A DNA stretch of 13,684 nucleotides from Larix sibirica. Lineage: Eukaryota > Streptophyta > Pinopsida > Pinales > Pinaceae. The notes under the pieces were generated by a model. It was not told where the DNA came from and ran no database searches. It was given only the letters and a program-made list of their open reading frames with translations. The stretch covers positions 1 through 13,684 of the forward strand of contig NWUY0303931452.1 of the NCBI GenBank assembly GCA_004151065.3, written 5' to 3'. Positions 1 through 8,490 of this stretch are shown piece after piece. How positions within the stretch are numbered: position 1 is the stretch's first letter; every line of letters begins with the position of its first letter. A program made the position numbers and the translations under genes.

Positions 1-1672
1 CCAATTGACAAGGGCCCACTTGTGGTGGTTGTTGTCCCCTCCCCAAAGGAAAGAGCGTTGCAACTTTTTGATACACTTAAGGACCCATTTGGGGGCAGCG
101 AGGACAGAAAAAAGATAGAGAGGCATAGACTGGAGAACATATTTAAGAAGAGTTAAATGGCTGGCTAAGTTCAGGGTTCTGATAGTCCAAGAAGAGATTT
201 TTCTTTCAAGTTTGTCCAGGAGTTCTCTCCAGGAGGAATGTTTAATGGTTGAGTCAGTGAGAGGTGCACCCAAGTTTTTGGAGGGGAGAGAGGAAGCAGA
301 GAAGCCAAGGATGCGGGTCACATTGCGCTGAGAGATAACATCTGTGTTAAAGAAGAAAATTTGGGATTTGTCTAGATTAATGGTAGTTCTGGAGGCTTCC
401 AAGAAAAGGTGAAGGACTTTTTTTAACTTGCGGGCTTCCTGGACTGAGGGGTGGCCAAAAAGAAGGTTGTCATCGACAAATTGTTGGTAATCTAAGGGGG
501 AGATGTTGTAAGGGGAGAGACCTCTAATGTACCCAGTGTTAACCTCTACATTTATCATTTAGCCCAATCCTTACGCCATGAGAATGAAGAGAAAGGGTGA
601 AAGAGGATCTCCTTGACTGATACCTCTGGAGGGGGATAAAGTAGCAGACGGGGAGCCATTAACTAAGATGAAGAAGAAGGCAGAGGAGGTGAGGGTGAGG
701 ATCCAACGAGTCTAGTTCCGACTGAATCCAAAACCTAGAATCATTTTTCAATAAACTCCCAACTAAGTTTGTCAAAGGCCTTAGAGAGATCCAACATGAT
801 GAGCATGCCGGGGGTTTTAGTGACCTTCAAGGAATGAGTGACTTCATGGGCAAGGATGATGCCATCCAGGATCTGACGTCCTTCAATGTAGCCATTTTGC
901 TCAGGGAAGATAAGCATCGGTAGGAGAGGCTTGATCTTGTTAGCAATCACTTTTGTGATGATTTTGTAAATAACATTGCAAAGGGAAATAGGTCTGAAAT
1001 TACAAGGTTGAGCAAATCCATTTTCCTTTGGAATGAGTGTGAGGAAAGTTGCGTTGAGGGCTGGAAGAACCCATTTTTTTCCTTGTATTCCTCCACCAGC
1101 TCCAACACCTCTTGCTTTAGTAGATCCCAACAGTGATGGAAGAAGTTGATGGTGAAGCCGTCAGGTCCCGGAGCTTTTCCTTCCACCATCTGATTTACAA
1201 TTGATTCCACTTCTTGGAGAGAGATGGGCTTAATTAGGGCGGTGTTGTGCTCATCATTAATAATTTTTGGGATCTTGGTTGTGACCTGAACAATTTCTTG
1301 AGTCCTTGAGGGGGCAGTTTCCGTTAGAAGATATTTGTAGAAGCGAACCACCTCATGTTCGATGTCCGCATGGTCTTCTAGATGTGTTCCATCCTCATCC
1401 TTGAGAGTGGAGATGTGGTTGTTCATGCGGTGTTGAATGGTAGTACGATGAAAGAAGGATGTGTTGCGCTCACCCTCTTTTAACCATTGAGCTCTCGATT
1501 TTTGTCTCCACAGGATCTCCTCCTTCTCACAACGCTTGTCCAATTGGTTCAAGATCTCTTTTTCCTTGATTTTGAGTGCTTCAGAGAGGCCCCGAGTCAT
1601 TTTGATTTCTTGTATCTTCTCCATCTCTTTTTCCAATTTGCTTAGATTTAAAGATATTGCCAAAAGTATCAT
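1..1672 (-). pseudogene. LINE-A ORF2, linker and reverse transcriptase, broken and truncated by window edge
   Basis: This continues ORF2 in a shifted frame from about 1650. The linker carries the plant L1 pattern RAQWLKEGERNTSFFH. The RT core follows: KAPGPDGF at 1177-1154, then a 1-nt shift in the T7/A7 run near 1075, LIPKE and FRPISLCN, motif A LDLSKAFD at 794-771, another 1-nt shift at the A-run near 745, motif B RGISQGDPLSPFLF near 640-595, and motif C QFVDD at 483-469. FVDD replaces the more usual FADD. Thumb-like sequence (SSWTIRTLNLAS, LLKYVLQSMP) continues to base 1. In the last frame three stops occur (one near 708, two near 590-575). Both visible catalytic aspartate motifs are retained, but no complete RT can be made. 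Confidence 0.92.
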
Positions 1673-2558
1673 GGTTCCAACTTCTGAGTTTGGCTCTTAG
1701 AATTTTTAGTTTTTGTTGCATTTTAGCCATCTTAGAACGACCATCCACCTGCATACCCATCCACCAGGAGTGGATAATGTCTTGGAAATCAGGATGAGAG
1801 AGCCAGAAATTTTCAAAATGGAAGGGGCGGAGGAGCTTTGTTCCCACGCATTGATAGGAGAGTGAAATGTGCCAATGATCTGATCCTGCTGCAGGAAGGT
1901 TGGAGGCAATCAAGAGGCTTCCTAAGTCGATAACATGTTCTGAGACTAGGAAGCAATCCAAGCGCTTAGTGATCCGCTTATCTCCTCCCTGACGATTGTT
2001 GCAGGTAACAAATCCTTGAGAGGTGTTGAGATCCACCAGGTTGCAGCTGTTGATGAAGGTTTTGAAACCTGAGTCCTCATTGAAAAGAGTATTTCTGCCT
2101 CCTTTCTTCTCCTGTAAGGAGGTGATCAAGTTGAAGTCGCCTCCAAAGATGAGAGGGGAGTCATGGTGTTGGGAAGTGAACCAATTCAAATAGTCAATCA
2201 AATGGAGTTTGAGGGTAGGGGATTGGGGCCCATAGACATTCAACAAGTGCCCATGAATACTAGTTCCAATGAGGTGGAAAGAGGCTGAGAGGGAGTGAGC
2301 AGTTGAGGAGAAGTCCCCTAGTGAAATGAGGGTGGGATTCAAAGCAATGGTTAGGCCTCCTGAGGCTCCAGTGGTGTCAATCTCCATACTATGGCAGCCT
2401 TTCCACAGTTTGGCCATGAGGTTTTGGAAAGTGTAACTGGAGCACTTTGTCTCCTGCGGGAAGAGGACATAAGGCAGACCTTGAAGGATTTTCCATTTTA
2501 GCATTCTATGTTTTGAGGTTCCGTTCAGGCATCTTACATTCCATGAAATAAGCTTCAT
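1581..2558 (-). pseudogene. LINE-A ORF2, N-terminal AP-type endonuclease (frame intact)
   Basis: This is the start of the ORF2 polyprotein, a DNase I/APE-fold endonuclease that nicks target DNA for target-primed reverse transcription. It begins with ATG at 2558 (MKLISWNVRCLN). The catalytic set is complete by motif: N7 in SWNVR, E36 in QETK, Y109 in NVYGP, D141 and N143 in GGDFN, R199-x-D201 in KRLDCF, and S226-D227-H228 in SDHWH. The frame is uninterrupted for 325 codons, but the last stretch from about 1640 is out of frame with the RT, owing to a 1-nt indel near a CAAATT. It therefore encodes an endonuclease cut off from its polymerase. It follows ORF1 by 38 nt, as is normal for a bicistronic L1. 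Confidence 0.93.
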
Positions 2559-2596
2559 TGGGAGACGGGGGAGAGGGTGGGGAAGAATTATGTTAA

Positions 2597-4084
2597 CTAC
2601 GCATATTGCCCTGACTCAACAAGCCTAGTTCCAAGTATGCTAACCCTTTGAAGATCCATCTTGCGGTCGCGCTTGTTGTTATCTTTTATAGATTAGTGTT
2701 TGTCCTTTTGGGGTGTGTTGAGAACTCCCAATTTGTTCTGCCCCTTAGCACGAGCCAGAGCTTCCTTCAAGGGTCAAATCTGCCTTGGAGGGATGGAACT
2801 GTATGCTTTCTTAGTGCATGCTTCTTCAAGGCCTAAGAGATCAAGGTCCCCTAGCTCGATCCCACCCATTTCTTCATCCATTAAAATCTCAGGGCCTGTG
2901 GTACTTTTTTGTGCAGGGGTTTCCATCTCATGCCTTTCGGCCGCTACTAGTATATCAAGGGGATTCGTCCATGGGGGGTTTGATGGATCGGCCACTTGAT
3001 CAGAGCATTGGACTTTGTGGATTTCCAGTTGAGAATGGGTGGGAACAAAAGCCTCTGTTCTTTCCCCTTCAGGAGGATTTTCTTGTGTTTATTCAAGAGC
3101 CGCAAATCTATTACTGGTAGCGGGCCTACCCGAAGCTTTTTCCTCTCGTGGTATGGGGGGTTTGCGGCCACGGCATCTTTTCTTACCTGTTTTTTAAAAA
3201 CCCTCTTCATCTTTTTCTTTGGCTGATGGATCATTGGTTATGAACAGGTTCTGGGGGCAGTCCCGGTACAGATGTTTGTGTTCGTGACACTTACGGCATC
3301 TAAAAGGTACATGCTCGTAGTCGAGAGATTGTATCCATTCAGCGTCGTCATGCATCAGAATGACAGAGTCTGGAAGGGCATGAGCAATGTGCATGTAAAC
3401 ACAGATGCGAGCATAAGATTTGTACTTACTGATCTTTGTATGTTCACCCGATCTGACATAGCTATTGAGGGTGTTTCCTATGTCGCTAAGTGTCTCTTCA
3501 TTCCAGTACTCCTGCAACAGGGAGTACATGCGAATCCACAGTGGTGCCCAGGTGAATTCTTCCTTGTCCAGGATGAATCTTTCCATCCAGTTGCAGAGGT
3601 ACAATCCTGCAGAGTTAAAAAAGTACGGTCCTCCATCTTCAACTCTAGTTTTATCATCTAGTCGGTGGAAGATGATGGTGAAAAACCCTTTTGATCCCAG
3701 TTGAAGATCAAAATGGGCTTTGGGTTTCCATTTACCTAAGATCCATCCTTTTAGGGCCTACTCAGTAGGTCAGATGCTAATGAATTTTCCAATGCGAGCA
3801 TGGTCTCTCATTTTTTGGGCTCTTGCGTTAATGCGCTCTGCTGGAAGGGTGATGCATGGTCGTTCGGTCGTCTTGGCAATGCATGTTCTAGTACCATGAG
3901 GGTTTGTTTTGGGCTCAGCTGCTTCGACTTCTTTGGATGGACTGGAAGGAATATCGAGCCCTAGGATGGGGATCTCCTCCAATCCAATCTTCATCTTGAC
4001 GACAAGGGGTTTCTGAGAGGGTATTAGATCCATGGCGAGAGTCGCTTGAGAGGAGTTGCCTGCTCCTGCTAGTGGGGTAGCCAT
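2597..4084 (-). pseudogene. LINE-A ORF1 (Gag-like, DUF4283 plus CCHC zinc knuckle), broken
   Basis: This is the RNA-binding ORF1 protein of a plant L1, expected to coat element RNA. The start is the ATG at 4084 (MATPLAGAG), and the frame runs 496 codons including a TAG at 2599-2597. The DUF4283-like core lies at roughly 3780-3400, with recognisable pieces such as KGFFTIIFH, DGGPYFF and YARICVYMH. The zinc knuckle at 3298-3257 reads CRKCHEHKHLYRDC, so C-x2-C-x4-H-x4-C is complete. Lesions: TGA and TAG near 3775-3760, TGA at about 2774, and TAA near 2690. One frameshift near 3200 is undone by a second near 2990; between them the protein reads in another frame (3234-2947). The C-terminus (GTRLVESGQYA) ends 38 nt before ORF2. 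Domain names rest on motif recognition, not a profile search. Confidence 0.88.
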
Positions 4085-4140
4085 GAGACCATCCAAACCC
4101 TGGGTAGGGCGGCTAGTGGCGGGGGAGATCCAAGGGTTTT

Positions 4141-4318
4141 AACCAGCTTGACCTAACACAACCGTTTGGAAATCGAGAAGTGAATGCATTCGGAGTCAAG
4201 AAATGTTACAGTTCTTCTTCTGTATTCATTGTTACATTAACATACTCATGAAGTATTACTTAACATACTCCCATACTACACTTGCCTTCCTTATCAAGGT
4301 GGTAATAATTATCTTTTG
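4141..4318. other. Unassigned AT-rich spacer between LINE-A and the SINE
   Basis: No coding signal is seen. An 11-bp direct repeat (ttaacatactc) occurs at 4237-4247 and 4260-4270. On the minus strand the end of this stretch has a pyrimidine/purine pattern vaguely like an LTR end, but there is no primer-binding site or polypurine tract to support one. Confidence 0.5.
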
Positions 4319-4328
4319 CAAATATTTT
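4319..4328. repeat. SINE target-site duplication, tail-side copy
   Basis: caaatatttt, identical to 4510-4519. The last four T residues are shared with the complement of the A tail, so the duplication is at least 6 bp and up to 10 bp. Confidence 0.65.
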
Positions 4329-4509
4329 TTTTTTGTTCATTGAAGAATGCCAACACCTGATATTCTAGAGAATCAAGGTATGGCCAGAAATACATCCATT
4401 CAAACAATACATAGTCAAAGTCAGCTCCCAAGGAGCAAGTGTTACAAAGCGAGATTTGAACCTAGGTGGGGAGGATAACAAAATTCCTCCCAACCACCCG
4501 ATCTACACT
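4325..4509 (-). mobile_element. tRNA-derived SINE, about 185 bp, with A10 tail
   Basis: Read on the minus strand, the element opens at 4509 with a tRNA-like head. A box A-like segment lies at 4505-4486 (tagatcgggtggttgggagg) and a box B-like segment at 4462-4451 (ggttcaaatctc, close to GGTTCRANNCC), the spacing of an internal pol III promoter. The body has a short hairpin (GCTCC/GGAGC, 4424-4436), and the element ends in an A10 tail at 4334-4325. Both flanks carry caaatatttt. A tRNA-like head, a homopolymer tail and flanking direct repeats together define a SINE. The family is not recognised. It encodes no protein and would depend on a LINE for mobility. Confidence 0.8.
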
Positions 4510-4519
4510 CAAATATTTT
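4510..4519. repeat. SINE target-site duplication, head-side copy
   Basis: caaatatttt lies directly outside the tRNA-like head and matches the tail-side copy at 4319-4328. Confidence 0.65.
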
Positions 4520-4948
4520 GCCAATATCTTATTGAATATGAGATAAGCTTTTGTTTAATTTTGTTTTTTCACGTTAATATTTAACATTTTTCGTTTGAAT
4601 TATGAAGCGCCCCTCAATGCAAAAAGTCAAAATTATATGTTGAATATGGCTTAAGTTTTTTCTTTACCACACTAATCAATAACCACTTTTTCATCATACC
4701 TTTTAACTATCTATCACGGCTACACTATACATACACAATGACAAAAGAAGTTGTTGACATGGGAAGGCTTCCTCCATCATTTCAAAAATCTTTATAATGT
4801 TTGGAAAATTCAATGTGCTTTCAAAGGGTGGTATAATAACATAGATGGTAAATGAGTGAAAGTTTTATAAAATTGTGTTAATTTTTATTTAATTATTGTA
4901 TCGATACAAGTGAGGTGTTTTATAGCTTGGGATGTGGTAGATCATTAT
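4520..4948. other. AT-rich spacer, nothing recognised
   Basis: No frame of useful length, no RNA-like structure and no repeat unit could be seen on either strand. It contains homopolymer-rich AT sequence typical of plant intergenic DNA. Confidence 0.5.
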
Positions 4949-4969
4949 ATGATGATGATGATGATGATG
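4949..4969. repeat. ATG trinucleotide microsatellite, 7 units
   Basis: Seven uninterrupted ATG (equally GAT) units lie immediately beside the degenerate RT tail fragment. A simple repeat with no apparent coding context. Confidence 0.85.
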
Positions 4970-4980
4970 GTAATTAACGT

Positions 4981-5335
4981 TCACCAATTTTGGTTTATCA
5001 AATCTTTTAAAATATAACGCATCATTTGTTTTTTTTTTAGAATTTTATTTATGTGCTCAAAAAGCTTTAAGAGAAACATTCCTAAATCACCATAGTTGTG
5101 ATGAGTTATAAGGTTAGGATGGTTAGTATTGTAACAAATATTCTCAAATTGTGCTTTGATATGGGTGTGCACAGGATAGTCTATCAGAAATAAATTTTGA
5201 TCTTCAACCATCTTAGTGTCAGAAACATGACAAATTCTTTCATCCCATGACATTTTGGGAATTGTCCAACGCCTTGTTTCACTATGGAGCTCATGAATAA
5301 AATAAAATAAAACAGAGTTTCTTTTTATAAGTTTT
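4981..5335 (-). pseudogene. Fragment resembling the C-terminal zinc-binding tail of an animal-type non-LTR RT
   Basis: A minus-strand frame open from about 5335 to a stop at 4981 reads LHSETRRWTIPKM, then WDERICHVSDTKMVEDQN, and ends FLLKLFEHINKIL. The layout matches a motif I associate with C-terminal tails of many metazoan non-LTR RTs: L-x-I-E-x-G-R-W, R-I-C-x2-C, V-E-D-E-x-H-F-L-L-x-C-P, then a terminal L-x3-F-E-x-R-x-K. The zinc ligands have largely decayed: the second Cys is Ser, the His position is Leu and the last Cys is Tyr. No RT core is seen upstream on this strand. The element is therefore a 3' remnant, not the plant L1 type of its neighbours. The assignment is by eye; a chance open frame of this size in AT-rich DNA is possible but would not explain the ordered motifs. 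Confidence 0.4.
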
Positions 5336-5340
5336 AAAAG

Positions 5341-5762
5341 ATAAGTAAAAACAAACCTTCAATATTGACTAGTGCAATCACATAAAATGCATTTCATACA
5401 TGTTGATGGGCATATACCAATAACCTTTTTATCGGACAACATGTGTTTATGCACATCAATTATGCTTGATATATATCATCAATCAACGTACAACAAACAT
5501 ATTTTATGTGAGTTTACTTGTTGAAATGTAAATTTGAGACATAAGAAAAGGGTTTGTGGGTGTGGGTATGCACGAGGGAAGGTGTTTCACCTCCAAAGTT
5601 TGTTTTCCTCTACCATCAAAAGGAATTAACACATGTCAAGTTATTGTGAGTCCACATTAATAGGATATGTTATCATTTATCCTAACAATAATAATAGTGT
5701 CAATTCATTGACTTCTTTGATAGAAAAGGGAGAGAATATATGGGAAATTGTAATCAATTGGG
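5341..5762. other. AT-rich spacer, nothing recognised
   Basis: No coding frame or structured RNA is evident. An AATAAAATAAAATAAAA-type run lies just before it at about 5297-5312, possibly a degenerate A-rich tail or simple sequence. Confidence 0.45.
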
Positions 5763-5870
5763 TCTAGCCCGTGCGGTTGAGAGGAGTGTTATCCTCCACA
5801 CCCAAGATCAATTCCTGCAAATGACATGTTCAGCTCTTAATGATTATGTTGTTGTGTTAGTATTAAGCCC
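5763..5870 (+). mobile_element. Second SINE-like copy with tRNA-derived head, degenerate
   Basis: Box A-like tagcccgtgcggttgagag lies at 5765-5783 and a weak box B, agatcaattcc, at 5815-5825. The head aligns with the minus-strand SINE at 4325-4509, sharing tgttatcctcc (5787-5797) and similar sequence before and after. Beyond the head, similarity is weak but may continue (gattatgttgttg against gactatgtattg). No A tail or target-site duplication is found, so the 3' end is arbitrary. It could be a truncated relative of the same SINE family or an independent tRNA-derived sequence. It does not fold as an intact tRNA. Confidence 0.5.
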
Positions 5871-6009
5871 TAAATAATCTAATTTACCTTATAATGAAGT
5901 TTAAAATTATATATTTATATATTTAGAAGAAGTGAAAGAGCATGTATATTGTGAGTGCAAAGTTGTTGATCAAATAAATATTATGCTATCCAACATATCA
6001 TAATTGATT
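5871..6009. other. AT-rich spacer before the tandem array
   Basis: Nothing recognised apart from tata-rich simple sequence around 5910-5925. Confidence 0.4.
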
Positions 6010-6288
6010 TGTGTTGAATGTGGAATGTTGAATATATTCATTGTTAAAGGATATGCCCTATGTTGATTATGTTGGTTGTTGATAATTTTAACTGTGTTGA
6101 TTAATGAAGGAATAACTATGTTGGTCATTGAAGGAGTTGTCTTACATTGATTATATTGACTATGTTGATAGAGTTGAAAATATTTATTTTTGAATGAGTT
6201 AACTAACTAAGTTCACTATTGATGGAGGTAACTATGTTGATTATCGATTATGTTGACTATATTAAATGTTAAAGGATTTGCTTATGTT
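6010..6288. repeat. Degenerate TATGTTGAyTAT tandem array, left part
   Basis: Units such as tatgttgattat, tatgttgactat and ttgaaggag recur at irregular 12- to 25-bp spacing, giving a worn minisatellite. The same unit vocabulary reappears at 13184-13684, immediately beyond the LINE-B A tail, so this and the right part were one array before LINE-B landed. No coding frame is supported. Confidence 0.8.
6271..6288. repeat. Candidate LINE-B target-site duplication, 5' copy
   Basis: aaaggatttgcttatgtt matches 13181-13198 at 17 of 18 positions. Because both lie in the same tandem array, some similarity is expected anyway. A weaker alternative is at 6341-6355, with a 2-nt gap. Confidence 0.5.
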
Positions 6289-6432
6289 AGCCATTAAGCA
6301 CTTATTAGAATAGAAAGCAATGTTTATGATAATGTTTGATAAGGTAAGTTGATTATCTTCTCTATAGCTTGGGGTTTCTACATCTCATCCCATCTAGGGT
6401 TCATGCGACTACTTCCTATCTCCCCCTCGCCC

Positions 6433-7303
6433 ATGGCCTCTCCTTTGGACTCTAGGCCGGAGGAGGCCGCCTCTCTTGATGCTTGTTACAAAAGGGCTAT
6501 CTCTGCAACTACGGTTGCTACTGAAATTTTTTATCTTAATCTTGACTCAAGGTTCGTCAAGTCCGCGGCGGCTCCTGAAGTCAAGCTCTCTTCCACCTCG
6601 GCAAGAAACAAAAACATAGCCCTCTTGGAAAAAGGTTTAATAGGTCAGTTCACGGGGCTTTAGCCTTCCTCGAAAGCAATAAAAGTTTGGCTAAACAATA
6701 ATTGGAGGTTGTTGATCAAAGGAGAATTTATTCATTTTTTTGTGGCAAAGGTTTCTATGTCTTCATGTTCGAGTTCAAAGAGGACAAAGTCTTGATTTTT
6801 CAAAATGGGCCATAGTTCATGGGCCCTAGAGGTATGTACTTGAATCAATGGATTGCTTCCTTCGACCCAAAAAAAGAAATCCCTTATGTTGTACCATTTT
6901 GGGTAAATCTCCCCCACCGCCCGCTTCATTGGTGGGGGGATGAGGATCTTAAAGCTATTGGTAACTCTTTGGGTAAGTATATTGTTAAAGTTGATCCAAA
7001 ACCTCCCCTCTTCTCATGCGCCAGAATCTGTGTGGGAGTAGATTTGGAAAATGGCTTATTGGAGGAGATAAAACTTTCAATGTATGGCTGGAACCATCTA
7101 CAAAAATTGACTATGAGCAAATTCCTTTTAAATGCAAGTTTTTCCATGAAAATGGCCATTTTTCCCAAAAATGTGCAAAAAAGAAATCCCAAGAAGAGGA
7201 GATTAACAAGGATGGTTTGGAATGTAGTCACAAAAAGGGAAGAAACCTTGCAAAGAAGAACAAACCTACCCCCCTGCCCCACCTAAAGAAGGACCCTCTA
7301 TGA
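6433..7303 (+). pseudogene. LINE-B ORF1 (Gag-like, DUF4283 plus CCHC-like knuckle), broken
   Basis: This is the element's RNA-binding protein. The best start is ATG at 6433 (MASPLDSRPEEAASL, in a cccATGG context); ATG at 6403 in the same frame is an alternative. The first frame stops at TAG 6661 and continues as KAIKVWLNNNW. A 1-nt shift in the T-run near 6735 leads to KGFYVFMFEFKEDKVLIF, then NGP-TAG-FMGPRGMYLNQW, WVNLPHRPLHWW and ARICVGVDL. A second shift at the A-run near 7100 leads to the knuckle CKFFHENGHFSQKC, in which the second Cys has become Phe, so zinc binding would be lost. After 7303 an acidic, Glu-rich tail can be followed in pieces towards 7735 (for example PEEEGEIREEISKEVAEEKP) with more stops; the true C-terminus is uncertain. 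Confidence 0.85.
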
Positions 7304-7735
7304 AAAAAATTTAGGCTCTAGCCAGCCAAGATCCAGGTCCTGAAGAAGAAGGAGAAATAAGGGAAGAAATATCAAAGGAGGTAGCAGAAGAGAAACCGGT
7401 GCTAACAGAAATATGCTAAGAAGAAAATTACACATCAATCCTCCCAGTGCAGCCAATCATGGAAGTAAAGTGAGGAGCGTCAGGCTTGGTAACAAGATAA
7501 AGGTCCAAGTCCTCTTAGTAAAAAATGTCAGAATATAGGGAAGATGAAAAAGAGCCCCCAGGTAAGAAAGGAAGGAAACCTAATAGAATCCATATAGAAG
7601 AGTAAGCAGAGAAAGAAAAGGCAGAAGGAAAACAAACTTGTTTGGATCAACACTTAAAATATCATCAGGAAAGCAACCCACCAGAGCAAATGAGAATCAG
7701 AAGGAAAATAACACCTCTCTCATTCCTAGGAAATA

Positions 7736-8490
7736 ATGAAAGTTCTCTTCTAGAATTGTAGAGGGTTGGGAGGAAAATCAAAGACAAAAGCAATAAGGAA
7801 AATGCTAATAAGTGAAATAATCTCCATCCTCCTAGTTCATGAGACAAAAATGAGTGAAGAAGATAGCAGAGAGATAATGAGAAAATTATGGGAAAATGGA
7901 GACGAAATTTCAGTAGGAGAAACTGGAAACTTAGGAGGAATTATAACCTCGTGGGACGGGAGGAGGTTCTCCCTTTTTGCTAAATGGAGAAATCATAGCT
8001 AGCTGCTAGTGGAACTAGAAGACGCCGAGGAAAATGAAAAAAAAAAAAACAAATTTTGCAATGTTTATGGCCTGATTCTTCATCACAAGAAACTAGAATT
8101 TGGAGATCCTCAGATGACCTCAAAGAGCATGACTTGCACCATAGATGTATTGTATCTAGTAATTTCAATGCTATCATTTCCCCTTCAGAAAGGAGGGGTG
8201 GCTTGAAGGTTATAGATCCGTTCGGAGAACAACTAGAGGATATGCAAACCTCTTGGAATCTCATTGATGTTAAACCAAGGAAAGGAGTCTATACTTGGAA
8301 CAACAGAAGAATCGGTCTAGGACACATCGCGGCAAGGCTCGATCGATTCCTGGTAAGTTATTTCTTTATGTTAAAAAATAGCAATCCTTCTTCAAAGATA
8401 TTTCCCTCTTCTATTTCTTGTCACAAGCCCAATCTTTTAGAGTTCCTAATCCCTGAGAATCTGGGACCCATTCCTTTTAAATTTATTTCT
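7736..8490 (+). pseudogene. LINE-B ORF2, AP-type endonuclease with lost catalytic residues
   Basis: ORF2 begins at ATG 7736 as MKVLF-TAG-NCRGLGG, where the TAG replaces the expected Trp. Recognisable parts are LVHETKM (catalytic Glu), CNVYG, KGVYTWNNRR and ARLDRFLVS. A TAG follows WRNHS at 8000. A 1-nt shift between CNVYG and the next segment (about 8080-8090) changes frame. The GDFN motif reads SSNFN (8155-8169), with Asp changed to Asn, and the SDHxP motif reads SCHKP (His codon at 8422-8424), with Asp lost. An A13 run at 8037-8049 does not change the frame. Even if the frames were whole the nuclease would be inactive. The domain passes into the linker near 8490 (FISTWTREE). Confidence 0.88.

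Larger units (their letters stand above)
1..4140 (-). mobile_element. LINE-A: L1-type non-LTR retrotransposon, decayed, cut by the left window edge
   Basis: Read on the minus strand, the region gives the plant L1 order: a short 5' leader, ORF1 with a CCHC knuckle, a 38-nt gap, then ORF2 with AP-endonuclease and reverse transcriptase. The zf-RVT and RNase H parts, 3' UTR and tail would lie left of base 1, so no target-site duplication can be tested. The 5' end is placed near 4140 only because the GC-rich leader gives way to AT-rich DNA there. Reading frames are broken by stops and 1-nt shifts in both ORFs, so the copy is dead. Its ORF1 and ORF2 motifs differ from those of LINE-B, so it is a separate family. 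Confidence 0.93.

Noticed and set aside
2648-3704. Several plus-strand open frames of 60-130 codons
   Set aside because: They lie opposite LINE-A ORF1, whose minus-strand protein shows clear family motifs; the plus-strand products show none.
4195-4280. Possible LTR end with ttaacatactc repeats
   Set aside because: No paired LTR, primer-binding site, polypurine tract or gag/pol of an LTR element is seen.
4949-4969. ATG repeat as a coding homopolymer tract
   Set aside because: No surrounding frame supports coding; it is a plain microsatellite.
5763-5830. Intact tRNA gene
   Set aside because: Box B is degenerate and the acceptor and anticodon arms do not pair; a SINE head explains it better.
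6926-8264. Minus-strand open frames opposite LINE-B ORF1 and endonuclease (6926-7282, 7665-7847, 7980-8264)
   Set aside because: Shadows of the plus-strand element with no family motif and low-complexity hydrophobic composition.
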